Part shown: one piece after another, positions 12,199 through 24,344 of the stretch
How the letters are laid out: each line of letters starts with the position of its first letter
Numbering within the stretch: position 1 is the first letter of the stretch
Assembly: GCA_964247055.1 (NCBI GenBank)
Contig: OZ176058.1
Coordinates: 2,046,001-2,110,000, forward strand
Origin: Paragordius varius
Taxonomy: Eukaryota; Nematomorpha
Reading direction: 5' to 3'
Length of the DNA stretch: 64,000 nucleotides
The notes under the pieces: generated by a model
The model's database searches: none
What the model was told of the DNA's origin: nothing
The model's input: only the letters and a program-made list of their open reading frames with translations
Translations under genes and position numbers: made by a program

Positions 12199-14485
12199 CA
12201 GTGATAGGCCGCGTGCGGCCCTAAGAGTGCTTTAAAATTGCCCTATGACCATATTGATACTTAAATTATTTTTTATTGGTAATATTTAAAATACACATAA
12301 AAAAATTTTCCCTTATTTAATATTAATTTATTTTTCTTAGATATATATTTGGTATTTTTTATTTTTTATCCAATTTGAAATGTATAAAAATTTTTCTACA
12401 TAAAATTGATTAAAAACTTTGGCACACTTTGTTTCTTGTGTATTCCATTTTCTTTCTATTTTGAAAATTTTGTATTTAAGCAGCCCCTCACCCAAACTTG
12501 CATATATTTCATTGCTATCCTGCATCATTTTTTATCATTTACATAAAATATATTTCAAATCAACATCATTTAATTTCGATCTGTTTTTTCATAGCATAAT
12601 TCAAATTATATTCCTATTTTTTTTAAAAAATTTACGTAATATTCCAACAAATTTAAAGGATGACATCTAATCATAAATTATCCGATGAAAATCGCTTCTT
12701 TAAAAAGAATCGGAAGAAATTTTTTTGTCGTTTTAATAAAAACGTTACCTGCCTTATATGTAAAGACAATATAATTATATAAAATACAATTTATGATTTT
12801 ACAATCCATCATCATAAATTACCGAAAAATCATGAAAAAAGAAACAAAAAAATATAAAAAAGATTAAGTTATACGAAACAAAGATCTATTTTGTCCAGCT
12901 TCGTGTGAAAATTTGCTATATTTTAAAAATGAAACCTTTTACTGATTCCCAACTAATAAAAGAGGGTCTAATAAATGATTGCCCTTTTTTATTGATAAAT
13001 TTCATAATAAAGATAAAATCGTGAGACAACATTGAATATATGTCAAAATATATTTTTAACAATATATTATTGGCTCTAAAAACCTGCAACTTTTAGTATT
13101 GCTATTGATTCTAGCACGAGGATTATATAAATTTTACCAATGAATAATATCACGAAAGGACAATTTTCTTTAAATAATTAGCAATTTTTTCGTTAATAAT
13201 GGTATATCAATGAAAAAATTAATTTCAATCTGCACAGATGGCTGTCCCTCTATGATTGGACTAAAAGGATTTATTTCTCTTTTGGAAAACAAATATAATT
13301 TGAAAAATATTTTATCCTCTCACTGCTTCATTCATCAGCAAAACTTATTTTCGACTGTAAAAGATGAATCACTCGATTCGGTAATTAAAACGGTAGTGGA
13401 TATATTTAACCACAACCGTGGCAGAGAACTCAACCGCCGTAAATTCCAAAACCTTCTGAAAGATATCCTTAGTGATGATGATATTCTTTTGTAATCCGCA
13501 GTGAGATGACTAAACCTGAGCAAAGTATTAAATAGATTTTTTGTGACATGAAATAATATTTGTTAAAGATAACAGAATTATTAACGAGGAAATAAATAGT
13601 GACAAATGATGGGTTTTATTTGCCCACCTTTGCGACATTATTTATAAACTTATTATTTTTAATAGAAGTCTTCAAGGGAGCAATATAATAGCCCAATTCG
13701 CTGATCAAATATTTACTTTTGAAGAAGAATTAATAATATATAAACAAGATATCATAATTAAAACACTCCTAAAATTTTCAACACTTAAAACGATTCATGA
13801 AGAAAATATGGAATTTACGGCGAGATTTATTTAATAATAGACCTTTATTTAACATTTTTAATTAATGAGATGATATTCAGATTTCAAGAAATATGAAATA
13901 ATAAAATTTGCTTAAAACTCCTTGAAAATCCATATATCCATGAGCAACTTGAGCATTTTTGGTTTAGATCAGGCGCATATAAATGAAGAATTTGTAGATT
14001 TTAAAAATGATACCAATTTAGAGGGTATACAAAGGATAATCGTAGAGAAGAAATTTATGTAGAGTTTTGGCAATACGATATAAATATGAAAATATAATAA
14101 AATTTGCTCAAGTTATGCTAACTGTTTTTCCCTCAACTTACACATAACAGAGTATTCGAAAATGAAGTATGTCATGAATACATACAGAAATCGCTTAACC
14201 AATGATTATATGGACGACTTATTAAGATTAGCCTGTCATAAGGCGAAACCAAATTTGTCAAAAATTATTGGTTAATATTAATATAAATGTAGTTATCAAA
14301 ATATTTTAATTTTTTTGAACTAAATGGTTTACATGCGATCCGCACAAAATTAATTGTGCTGATTAGAGTATGAATATGGGCATATGTGTCAATTAGCTAT
14401 GAAACATTTGCCATATAAGGTTCATGGCCCTCGAAAAAATATATATTTTATTTGGCCCGTCAAATTTTTTTGGTGAGTACCACTG
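12199..14485 (+). mobile_element. hAT DNA transposon, decayed, perfect 8-bp target duplication
   Basis: Ends are CAGTGATAGGCCGCGTGCGG and (reverse strand) CAGTGGTACTCACC. The identical 8-bp GTTTAGAC lies directly outside both ends (12191-12198 and 14486-14493), the hallmark target duplication of hAT elements. It is inserted in a GGGGTA-family repeat: the flanks GGTTTATTAATGTTATAA and TTTCGATTCCTTGCA join into the usual order of that repeat. The coding part is described separately. Confidence 0.9.
12661..14275 (+). pseudogene. hAT transposase relic (ZBED5/SCAND3/GTF2IRD2-like)
   Basis: Translation in changing frames gives, in order: an N-terminal BED-type finger (FFCRFNKNVTCLICKDN followed by HHHKLPKNHEK, 12700-12840); a catalytic-core segment, open at 13210-13494, with TDGCPSMIGLKGFISLL and HCFIHQQNL followed by LNRRKFQNLL; and near 14150-14270 the C-terminal dimerisation (hATC) block EQ..RKMKYVMNTYRNRLTN then DDLLRLACHKAKP. 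This order and wording match vertebrate/insect ZBED5-like hAT proteins. Many stops and frame changes lie between the blocks, especially 13500-14150, so the gene is dead. It fills the element 12199-14485. The family call rests on motif recognition, not an alignment. Confidence 0.85.
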
Positions 14486-14600
14486 GTTTAGACTTTCGAT
14501 TCCTTGCAATTTATATTTAATTTTAATTAGGTTGGGACATATAACTATCCCAATTAGAATTGAATAACTGAAATGAATGTGATGTATGCAAGTGTTGGGA

Positions 14601-15440
14601 AAACTAACTTATTTTAGAAGCGCAAAAAATTTGGGACTTATGGAGCCCTCAAAAAAAATTTTTCTAAATATTCTTATGATTTTAAAAGTAGTTTATAATA
14701 AATTATAGTATTTTTTGGAAAAAGGCACTTGGTTTTTACCAGTATAGTTAATTTAAAAAAATATGTGCGAATTTTACCCTTTTCTGATATGGAGCACTTG
14801 CCACAAAGGTGTAAATTTTAAAAATAATAAGCTTCATAAGCCCCATGAAATTTTGATACATTTTTTCATCAGAATATATTTATTTTATCAAATATCTTTT
14901 CATAGCCACAGATTATGTACATTCTATCATAATATATTAGATTTCGTTAGCCTTAAAATATCATACAACTCGACACAACAAAATTAAACAAATTTAGTGA
15001 TGTCAAAATTTCATTAATTTTTAAACCCAAATTTTTTATATTTATTTTAAAAAAACTGGTTTGTTGTAGTAGGACATGGGTACTTTCGGAATGTGCAACT
15101 AAAAAAATTTTTTTCGTATGCTGCTAATATATTTTAGCAGTAGTTTTTAAAATTAAGCTAGCTTTCACCAAAAAAATATTTAACTAAATGTCTCAAATAA
15201 TGACTTATTTCTGATCCGGAGCAGTAACCACAAAAGTGTATAACTTTTTTAAATCCGTATAGCGCCAACGAATTGACCAAATTTTCTTGGAAGATTATAT
15301 ATTTCTTGGTGATTATTGGTGGACACTAGAAGTCCATGCAATTATTATCCCTAACTTTCAATTAAACCATTTAAAACGCTAAATAAATTGGTGGATAAGA
15401 CTGGATAAATTGTTTCGAATCCATCTGAATTATATGCAAA
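14601..15440. repeat. Diverged repeat shared with 56080-56340
   Basis: TTTGGGACTTATGGAGCCC..AAATTTTTCTAAA and TTTACCCTTTTCTGATATGGAGCAC..AAAGGTGTAAA recur within this stretch (a second round near 15190-15245) and at 56095-56280 (GACTTTTGGAGCCC; GAGATATAGAGAAC). Non-coding. Confidence 0.5.
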
Positions 15441-15724
15441 TTTGGATTAAACAATAGCTAAATAAACCACGGCCCTATTTTTTTGGTTTATTTAATTTGT
15501 TATACTTGTTTTAATTAAATATTTGCAAATGTGTAAGGCAGCTATCTATAAAATTTTTGTCCGTATTATATTGTGCGCCTTAGACGAGAGAAATAAGGCC
15601 AATATATTTCGAATATTATCTATTAAAAAATAATTATTTGCGATGTAAACGATAAATGATTATACTATATATATTTTATTTTAATTTTCTCATTTTTTTT
15701 AAAAAAAATTATTTAAATTTAAGG

Positions 15725-15936
15725 TTCGATTACAATCTATCCACAAATCTTTTGTTAGCCATTTATGAATACATGTCGACATGCAACAAAGTAATTGGAT
15801 TTCTATAACCATCAAATATTTATTCTTGGATCAAAATTTTACATATCTTTTTTAATTTTGTGCTAAAGGGTGTGGCACTTCGGTCACTGTCCACAATATA
15901 TATCTAAATCGAACTAACCAATTTTGGCCTCTGTTA
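15725..15936 (-). repeat. CAGTTGGCC-type terminal repeat
   Basis: Nearly identical to 6862-7062 (GATTACAATCTATCCACAAA; GTCACTGTCCACAATATATA). Right-hand orientation. Confidence 0.7.
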
Positions 15937-16117
15937 TTATCTATTTATATTTGTTTTATTATATTCAATAAATTTTCATTTTTTTATATAGTTGTATTAT
16001 AATGTTTTACTTGTGTACGTATTGTTCGAAATTTTTGAAATTTGATCATTGTACAACCATCGTTAATCATTTCCGATTTCCATTGAAAAATTGTATCAAA
16101 CCGATCTTTTTGTATTA

Positions 16118-17228
16118 CACTAGACAACAAATTTTTCTGCCACTCGAGTTTTTTGCATTTTCTGATATTTAGTATCATTCTAACAGTAAATCTGAAATAA
16201 AAATTATAACTCGATGAAAGAATTTTGTATAATCTGATTTTTTTGATTATGCGCCCTCTTTATCAAAAATTTACTAAAAATGTTTTTCTTTGAAAATATA
16301 CAAGTAATGACCATTTGTAATATATCATTCGAAAGAGTATTAAAAACTCTATAAAATGCATACTAATATGTATTACATCGACAGTTAATATTGGACACAA
16401 AGAGCGACAAACGCGCGAAGCGAGAGCATTTTTTTTAATTATTATATTTTTAAAACTAATGGATGAAAATAGTTCAAACTTTGTTTAGATGGAGATGAAT
16501 GTCCAAAAAAGATAACACAAGAAAGTTTTTTTTGATTAAAACATTTTTAATTGCTTTTATGTCACTCAAAACAGCCATTTTTAAGTTTTTTGTTTTTTAA
16601 AAATTACCATCTCATCAATATTAATTTATTTTCTTTACGAGGCTGATAATTTCGAAATTTTTAAGATAAAAACAAAGTTTAAGGTATTTTTGATCTTTTA
16701 TAGCCATTATGTAATAAATTTATAGTTATAACTATGCATTTTAGTATCCACTAGGTAAAATATTTAATATAATAATAATTTTTATTTAAAAAGCAATCCA
16801 AAAGCTTTTTCAAACATTTTTCTTAAATTAAATACTAATATAACCCTAATAATTATATTAAAATAATTTATATGATTTTCAAATTAGTTTGTCTGTGAAA
16901 ATTGACTTATTTAAGGATTGAAAATTTCGACTATTAAATCCAAATAACTTTTACATCCGATTGATTTAAATGACTTACTACCATTTAAAAGATTCAGTTT
17001 TTTGCGCTCTTTCGAATGATATAAAATACATGGCTTCATATCTAAAACTTTAAATTTTCGAAATTTTGAGTTTAATGTTAAATCGGGGCCAAAAATTATC
17101 GATAAACTCTAATATAAAAAAATTCTTCCATGCTAGACCAATTTTCTTATATACTAATTATGTACTTTAATGATATAAATTTTAGATTTACAAGAATGGC
17201 AGTTAAAAAAAGTTAAAATTTGTTAGTG
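16118..17228 (+). mobile_element. CACTA-type MITE, copy 2 (1111 bp)
   Basis: Begins CACTAGACAACAAATTTTTC and ends TTAAAATTTGTTAGTG; target duplication TTA at 16115-16117 and 17229-17231. Colinear, inverted, with 5137-6255 over its whole length and only lightly diverged (a few short indels by eye), so both copies are fairly young. The flanking sequence (…ATCGTAGCCCAAGC) belongs to the long unit also seen at 7130-7530. Confidence 0.9.
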
Positions 17229-18097
17229 TTATCGTAGCCCAAGCTCAAATTTAAATCGCTTTATACTGTAGATTATATAGGTCTCTTTGGTTAATTTAAG
17301 TAAATTATCAATTCTTGTAAGATTATATTCCTTCCTACAAAAAATGAATATGATTATATGTACGTAGTTGACGGTATCCAAACTGTAACCCACAATGCCT
17401 GCAGCCATAGTTTGGCCCTGAAATATGTTTTAATTTTTATCTGCATAAACAGCTATAATTATAATAAACGTCCTTTAAAAAGTTTTGGGTATATACCACG
17501 GATATAGGCATTGCTGTTGAATTTTAAATTTATATTGCAATATATTTATCAGCGATGGGGCCCGCAAATAAACTATCTATAATTTGTATTCTTTAAAATC
17601 ACATTTCTCACACAATTTTTTTTTAATTATTCTATTGGCAATTTGTTAAAATTGTTCCATTGTGTTTAAATTATATTTGAAATTTAATATATTATATATG
17701 ATTGCCTACATATATTTACCCAGCGAAGCCATTTAAGTTGCAGACCTGATTAAACTGATATATTTTGACGGACATTCTTTTCTACACATTTTGATCATAA
17801 ATGGAATTGAAAATAAAATCATTTTTACAAAGAATAAACTAAACTTAGAAAAATTAATGTAATCAGTTTTTCAACTGCTGCAGGTTAACCCAGATTAAAA
17901 TAATTTGACAATTCAATATGTTGAACCCAGGGACAAGCATTCGAATCTTAAGCAAAAAAGGTTTTAGAACCGTTACCTTATCCTAACCTATGTTAAAAGT
18001 ATTTGACATACAACCAAGAATAAATATAAATATATTATATAAAAATAAAAGATATTTATTATATTAACAAAAATATATTACAATAATAAATTGACAT
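17229..18097. repeat. Long-unit sequence, then unclassified AT-rich DNA
   Basis: 17229-17560 matches 7190-7530 (ATACCACGGATATAGGC; CTGTAACCCACAATGCC). 17560-18097 shows no recognisable feature. Confidence 0.45.
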
Positions 18098-18302
18098 ATG
18101 GCCAAATATTGTTAGTTCGATTTAGATTAATATTTGCGGACAGTGGCAGACGGATCGCCATACCCTTTAGCAGAATTAAAAAGAAAAATGTAAAAATTGG
18201 TCCAGGAATATATGTTTGATGAAAATAAAGTAAAATCCAATTACTGTTGCATGAAATTTGGTCATAAAATGGCTGAAATGGTTTAGTGGTTAGATTGTAG
18301 GC
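18098..18302 (+). repeat. CAGTTGG-type terminal repeat (left orientation)
   Basis: ATATGGCCAAATATTGTTAG ... TTTAGTGGTTAGATTGTAGG. It pairs with the inverted block 24345-24539 across the unit, giving ~200-bp terminal inverted repeats of a palindromic element that now contains the 4.4-kb CACTG element. Confidence 0.7.
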
Positions 18303-19573
18303 TTATATTTATTTTGTTTTTGTCAAAAAAATAACAGTTGATTAAATAAAATTAATTCAGCAAAATTTAAAAAACGGCTAGAAACTGGTAAAAAAGGGAT
18401 AAATATTCAGAGCCAATTTAGCAAAGTACATCAAGATATACCTGATAATAATTTTGTTTGGGAATACTCATTTTTTAATATTTGTAGGCGATGGCATTAA
18501 GAATAGTTTGTTACTAAATTTTTTTAGCAAATTTTAATTATTGATAATTATTCTTAGGTACAATAATAATTTATATATTTATCAATAGAAAGAGTATGAA
18601 CTTTAAATATTTTTTTGAGAAAATGGACAAACCCATTACAATTCCAAAGTGAAAAATTTTCGATCATTTTTAAATGCCCAGTGACTAAGTCAATTTTTTA
18701 TATAAAATCCGCAGTTTTTCTCCACTTCTCGTGTAAAGGGGCGATTTAAAAAATGAAAGTACCCAAAATATTTTAAGCATAAAGGATGCAACTTGTAGCC
18801 CTATTTAATTTCAATTGTATGATTTTAATTGTTATATGCGACTATCTAGGCTCTTTTATAAAATTAGCACCTCACTGTTGCTCTAACTTATGAAAAAAAT
18901 GGGTTTCGGAAGATTTGCTTTTTAAATCATTTCGAAAAGTGTGGGCGAAGATTTAGGTAAACAATGGGGCGGTGAATAAAAGTTTTAAAACAGAAAAGTA
19001 TTGCATTTAAAGTTTTATGTGGGCACCTCACAAATTGTAATCAGCTGCTGAAGGTTGCTTTAATAAAATATTAATTAAAGAATTTGTTGGAATTCAAAAA
19101 AATTAAATAAAAAACCATTTTTAATAAAGATATATTGACAACTTTATTAAAAACTCTTTCCAATCTTAAAAAACCGTCTCAAATATTATGCATTAAATCA
19201 GTTTATAAAATTTTGTTTAGAATTTTTCGATGTCATAGCTCTTAATGTAAGTTTTTTTCGGCAATTTAAGCATTTGAGCTTATTCAACACAACATAATTT
19301 TATTATGCGCAATGACGTTTGATTTTTATACCTAAGTAGTTTACATCACTGTTTTGAAGTTTGTTTCTACCTTGAGAATAACGGATTCATATAGCTCAAA
19401 TCATGATTAACATAATAAGTTATTATGATAATATCATAAATTTACTGGTGAATTATATATTATCAAAAGATAATTATTTTTTTCAACCATAATATTCATT
19501 GGTTTGATGGGGGAGAAAAAGTTATCTATTTTTTACAATATAATTTTTATGCACCTAAAAAGCTCAAGTAAGA
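18303..19573. repeat. Long interspersed unit, copy B, part 1
   Basis: Colinear with 790-2065. Ends at AAGCTCAAGTAAGA, which corresponds to AAGCTCAAGAAAGA at 2046-2059, where the CACTG element has entered. Confidence 0.7.
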
Positions 19574-19576
19574 TTA

Positions 19577-20110
19577 CACTGTGCAACAAAATATGGGGTC
19601 AATTTTCTGGACTCAATTTTCTAAATATTTTCTGATTCCTTATAGTATTGTGATCAGATTTGTGTAAAAAATTTTTTTACTTACCCAGCTCGTTTTCGAG
19701 ATATGGGACTTTTTCCATATTTGGACATATCCAAAATTTTCTTGTTTGTAAATATTTTTCGCTATGTAAACAAATAATATGTGGCTTACATAAGTATTTT
19801 TACTGGAAATTACCAATTTATCTTCAAAATAAAAAAAAATTTACTCAAAATATCCAATACATTTTGTTTTAGGGGGCAAAAACCCTCAAAAATTGGGTAA
19901 CTTAACATTTTTTCACACAAATATTTTTTATCAATTTATTAAAACAAAACAAACTTTATTATATGTTCTTGGATGTTAATAATGTTTGTTCAAATATAAA
20001 TATCACTTTGTAATAGCTTTGTGGACTTTTATTTTTAAAAATAAATTTAATTTTTACAGCTTTTTTGTTGCTTTTTTTATGTAAAAAATGATTTAATTTT
20101 ACTCAGCTGC
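19577..20110 (+). repeat. Left ~530-bp terminal inverted repeat of the CACTG element
   Basis: Inverted match to 23440-23970, with blocks ATCAGATTTGTGTAAAAAAT, CGTTTTCGAGATATGGGACT and GGCAAAAACCC..AAAATTGGG. The open frames in both arms (the …YLPSSFSRYGTFSIFGHIQN… reading) are mirror copies of this non-coding repeat. Confidence 0.85.
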
Positions 20111-20269
20111 ATATAATATATTCTTTATTTCTTATGATATTTTTAAATATTTCCCACACTTAAATATACTCCATATCAGTTTTTTCATCAAGAAATATTA
20201 TTATATACCCAAAATGTACAAAAAATATAATTACTACCCAAGTATATATATATATATTTATTATTTTAG

Positions 20270-20803
20270 GATAGATAAAAATATTGTTTGCCATATATGT
20301 GGACAATACACAAAAAAACTAATAGTATAAACATTACCACTTACATAAAAAACTATTTTTTTATATAGATTTGGGCCCCGAACACCGTATTTCGGACATG
20401 TAGCATTAGTTTAGGAGCATGGTACCACAAAACCGGACCTGGACTCCCTTGGGGTATCCCTATGTGGCGAGAGCCAAAATCTAATTCTGAATGTTTTTGT
20501 GCAGTTCCAAAACCATTTCTTATTAACATTACCAAAAAAAACAAGAAACCTATCGAATATCCAAACTTTTCCTGTGCAATTCGTCCTGTTTATCATTCCA
20601 TTGACCTTCCCGTACCGTCATCTCCAACCATTCATATCGATTTATTTGATATGATGGATGATACTGATTTGGAATTTTATCATCAAGATATAAAGGACAC
20701 TAATAAATTAAGTGGCACTGAGGTGATATCCCTAATCAAAAAATTACATCTTAAAACGGTATTTTTAGAAAACCCTTCGAAAAAACCTATCGAAACAATA
20801 TAA
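20270..20803 (+). pseudogene. CACTA-like transposase, N-terminal fragment
   Basis: A zinc-finger start DKNIVCHICGQYTKK (CX2C) follows a polypyrimidine-AG at 20269. After a 44-nt GT...AG-like gap the frame continues from 20370 as WAPNTVFRTCSISLGAWYHK, then GIPMWREPKSNSECF and KKPIEYPNFSCAIRPV, then an acidic linker and a stop at 20801-20803. This is the same order as residues 20-170 of the transposase at 60071-61835 (FCICCGKY; WAPQKICDAC; VPMIWRIP; KKPIVYPDVPTAIKPV). The catalytic D, D and E blocks are absent. Some 20 residues expected between the finger and WAP are also missing, so it is a truncated relic. The NSECF stretch is uninterrupted here, whereas the other copy has a 22-nt GT...AG segment at this point. 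Confidence 0.8.
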
Positions 20804-21214
20804 ATTTAATTTGCGATTATATATATATATATATATATATATGAATAAATAAATTATTATTTTATTTTTTCTACACCTAATTTACTTTATATAAAGTCTA
20901 GATTAGATTATCCGTGTCTACATCTGTACACCAAAATAAATTCTAAATATTCACTCTAACAACTGATTATAATTTGGATTTGCATATAGTTTAATATATT
21001 ATGATGAAATTATTTATTAATGGTATTATATTTTATTTAAACGTTTTTAATAAGATAAGGCATATCCAATTTTCTCTGCACAGACGTCCATATTGAAAGC
21101 TAATCTATTATGTGATATACAAATTGTTGCGATTGGGTACTTTGTCATGGTAATATAACTACCTGATCGATATTTTGTTTTTATAAGAAATGAAAGAAAT
21201 CAATAAAATACTTT

Positions 21215-21520
21215 TATATGGCAGACGCCAAAAGCGAATTGGTAAATAATTTTAAATACTTGGGCGATGTCATACATTGCCTAGGTAGAATAAACCAATC
21301 AGTTAAATATAGATCCTAACAGGCTGGGGTAAAATATCATTAACTTAAATTTATGTTTAAAAATAAACACATATCAGCAAAAAACAAAGGTTTGATTAGA
21401 GTTGTTGATAAGCGACAATAGTTTAAATTAAATGAAACGTTAACGACAAAAAACAATAATTACCGAAGAGACGATAACCCAAATAAAATTTATAAGAATA
21501 TATGGTTAAAATTATTAAAA
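21215..21520 (+). mobile_element. LINE reverse transcriptase fragment
   Basis: The plus strand reads AKSELVNNFKYLGDVIHCLG, then INQSVKYRS, a stop, then QAGVKYH and ISAKNKGLIRVVDKR. This fits the region after the catalytic core of RTE/CR1-like reverse transcriptases (…FKYLGSxI..DGxINEDVxxRIxAGWxKW…K.KG). Very short, with a stop inside; inserted in the CACTG element. Confidence 0.6.
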
Positions 21521-21861
21521 ATATAATTTAGTATAGGAGGGTGCTTTCCTTTGATTTCCCTGTGGCATACGTACTGTTCTAAACAACTGAAATTTTATGG
21601 GTGATTACACTTTAATTAAAAAAGAATTCATTTCTAAGTATCGTAAAACTTCATCAGGGTAATAAGCTTCTTTAGATTGCACTCTTGACAAAGAGGGAAT
21701 CATCCATATCCCTAAGTATATATATATATATATATATATATATAATGTATTTGATGGAATCAAGGTGTGTTCTTCTCTTATCCAAAAGGCAAAAGTTTTT
21801 TCCGATTCAGAATTCAATTACAAATTTATATAAGAATCATTGTCCATTTCATATTATTATA

Positions 21862-23355
21862 CCATTTTTCAGGCAAAAACATCATTTTTTCAAGCAAACG
21901 CAACATTTTTTCAAGCAAAGGCAACAATTTTTCAAGCAAATGCAACATTTTTTCAAGCAAAGACAACATTTTTTCAAGCAAACGCAAAATTTTTTCAAGC
22001 AAACGCAACATTTTTTCAAGCAAACGCAACATTTTTTCAACCAAATACAACATTTTTTCATTCAAACGCAACATTTTTTCAACCAAAGATAACATTTTTT
22101 CAAGCAAAAACAACACTTTTTTTAACATTACAAAGAATTACTATTTATTGTTAATAATTAAATATTTATTAAATTTTAAGTTAATGTAATTTATTTTTAG
22201 CGTTGAATTATGATTTTTATCGTTTTATCATCAATATTTGATGGTAAAATTGATTTTCAAACATTTTGATTTTGCCCATAAATTGCCTTATTTATTTATA
22301 TTAATTATATTTTTCTTTTACAATTTTAGTTTCGCCTATAATCAATTTATATAATTTTCACTTCAAGAGTGTCTTTGTAAGTTTAAAGTTGTCCTTCACT
22401 TTGTTTTTAACTTTTATTAATTAAATCGAAAATAATTTATCTATTTTATTGTTTTTAACCTATTTTTTTATTATTTAACATAAATTTTAAATCGATATCA
22501 ACTTTTAATCTTAGAGAAACCGTATATTAATTAATAATTTTAGATATTTATAACACGAAAAAAATATATGAGTTTTCTGGGTTATTAGAAATTTTTCATT
22601 AAAAACATTAAAAGTTAATAATTTTGTTCAATTAAAAAAAATATTTTGAAATAAAAAAGTGGTTTTTCAAAAAATTTTAAATGGATAAATACATAATAAA
22701 TAAAGAAAATTAGGTTAATAAATAATAATATTAAAAAATAAATGCAAAAATTAGGGTAAAACAAAATTTATAAATTTTAAGACCAACTTAAAGAGTTCAA
22801 GGACCAACTTGAAATGTTCAAGGACCAACTTGAAGTGTTCAAGGACACTCTTGAAGTGCAAATTAAATAAATTGATTATAGGCGAAACTAAAATTGTAAA
22901 AGAAAAATATAATTAATATAAATAAATAGGGCAATTTATGGGCAAAATCAAAATGTTTGAAAATCAATTTTACCATCAAATATTGCTGATAAAACGATAA
23001 AAATCATAATTCAACGCTAAAAATAAATTACATTAACTTAAAATTTAATAAATAATTTATAATTAGCAATAAATAGTAATTCTTTGTAATGTTAAAAAAA
23101 GTGTTGTTTTTGCTTGAAAAAATGTTGTCTTTGGTTGAAAAAATGTTGCGTTTGGATAAAAAAATGTTGTATTTGGTTGAAAAAATGTTGCGTTTGCTTG
23201 AAAAAATGTTGCGTTTGCTTGAAAAAATGTTGCGTTTGCTTGAAAAAATGTTGTCTTTGCTTGAAAAAATGTTGCATTTGCTTGAAAAATTGTTGCCTTT
23301 GCTTGAAAAAATGTTGCGTTTGCTTGAAAAAATGATGTTTTTGCATGAAAAATGG
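21862..23355. mobile_element. Foldback-like palindrome with 21-bp tandem repeats in its arms
   Basis: Arms are exact mirror images: CCATTTTTCAGGCAAAAACA ... TGTTTTTGCATGAAAAATGG, flanked on both sides by TA. Each arm holds about 12 units of a 21-bp repeat, AAGCAAACGCAACATTTTTTC (left 21880-22125, right 23085-23335), then a ~230-bp inner inverted segment (22150-22385 and 22855-23090) around a central AT-rich spacer. Because 21 is a multiple of 3, every frame is open and yields spurious heptad ORFs (FFKQTQH, NIFSSKR, LLEKMLR). The architecture recalls Drosophila Foldback/Galileo. A second family here (37921-38277 and others) has the same TA-CCATTT start and the same 21-bp period. Confidence 0.8.
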
Positions 23356-23439
23356 TATATAAAATATTTAAAAAGGAAGCAAACGAATCAACATATCTGA
23401 CACCATATATTGTCAAAATTTAAAAATTGTGAAAAAATG

Positions 23440-23970
23440 AAATTAGTATTTACAGCTGAGTAAATTAAATTATTTTTTACATAAAAAAAGCAACAAAAAA
23501 GCTGTAAAAATTAAATTTATTTTTAAAAATAAAAGTCCACAAAGCTATTACAAAGTGATATTTATACTTAAACAAACATTATTAACATCCAAGAACATAT
23601 AAAAAAGTTTGTTTTGATTTAATAAATTGATAAAAAATATTTGTGTAAAAAAATGTTAAGTTACCCAATTTTTAAGGGTTTTTGCCCCCTAAAACAAAAA
23701 GTATTGGGTATTTTGAGTAATTTTTTTTATTTTGAAGATAAATTGGTAATTTCTTGTAAAAATACTTATGTAAGCCATATATTATTTGTTTAAATAGCGA
23801 AAAATATTTACAAACAAGAAAATTTTGGATATGTCCAAATATGGAAAAAGTCCCATATCTCGAAAACGAGCTGGGTAAGTAAAAAAAATTTTTATGCAAA
23901 TCTGATCACAATACTATAAGGAATCAGAAATATTTAGAAAATCGAGTCCAGAAAAAGTTGTGTCACAGTG
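23440..23970 (-). repeat. Right ~530-bp terminal inverted repeat of the CACTG element
   Basis: Inverse of 19577-20110 with about 5-8 percent differences by eye. Confidence 0.85.
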
Positions 23971-24344
23971 TTATTTTTAAATTTTTTAAATTGTTTATAT
24001 CTTAGAGTAACAAAAAGGTCAAAAAATATTACGAACTCTCCCACGGGGCCCATATATACATACGCTGCAATAAAATATATAGTTGTTTTTAGAAATGAGC
24101 CATGCTCACCAAAAATTATTATCAAAAAAGCGCAAATTTGTTATTCCTTTTAATTTTTTCTTTCAAAAAATATAATATTTAGTATATTTGCATGTTATAA
24201 AATTTTAACATAATTTATGTGAATCAATACTTTTTATACTATTGAGCATTCTTAAAGATAAACCGTGTAATGCATCCATTTAGATATAATATTATTTTTT
24301 AAATATTTAAAAAATATATATTTTATTTAATTTTAATTATCCAC

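Larger units (their letters stand above)
12110..14600 (+). repeat. GGGGTA palindrome family copy split by the hAT element
   Basis: The host repeat is 12110-12198 plus 14486-14600. The right part ends TTGGGACATATAACTATCCC then TGAAATGAATGTGATGTATGC, the family's right terminus with several changes. It dates the hAT insertion after this repeat's amplification. Confidence 0.65.
19577..23970 (+). mobile_element. CACTG-ended CACTA/CMC-like transposon, 4394 bp
   Basis: Ends are CACTGTGCAACAAAATATGG and (reverse strand) CACTGTGACACAACTTTTTC, with a 3-bp target duplication TTA at 19574-19576 and 23971-23973. Terminal inverted repeats run about 530 bp (19577-20110 and 23440-23970), far longer than in the other CACTA copies here. 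The inside holds an N-terminal transposase fragment (20270-20803), a LINE scrap (21215-21520) and a 1.5-kb palindrome (21862-23355). The catalytic part of the transposase is missing, so this copy is not autonomous. Copy A of the long unit (2046-2100) is the empty counterpart. Confidence 0.85.

Noticed and set aside
18270-18302. tRNA-like A-box (GGTTTAGTGGTTAGATTG) suggesting a SINE
   Set aside because: The only B-box-like sequence (GTTAGTTCGATTT) lies ~170 bp on the wrong side, and there is no cloverleaf or A-rich tail.
21685-22189. Open frames with heptad repeats (FFKQTQH, NIFSSKR, LLEKMLR), also at 23063-23416
   Set aside because: They arise because the 21-bp DNA repeat is a multiple of 3 and is open in all frames; mirror images appear on both arms. 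Not proteins.
21880-23335. Regular short repeats resembling a CRISPR array
   Set aside because: The 21-bp units are contiguous without unique spacers and lie in transposon arms; the DNA is eukaryotic.
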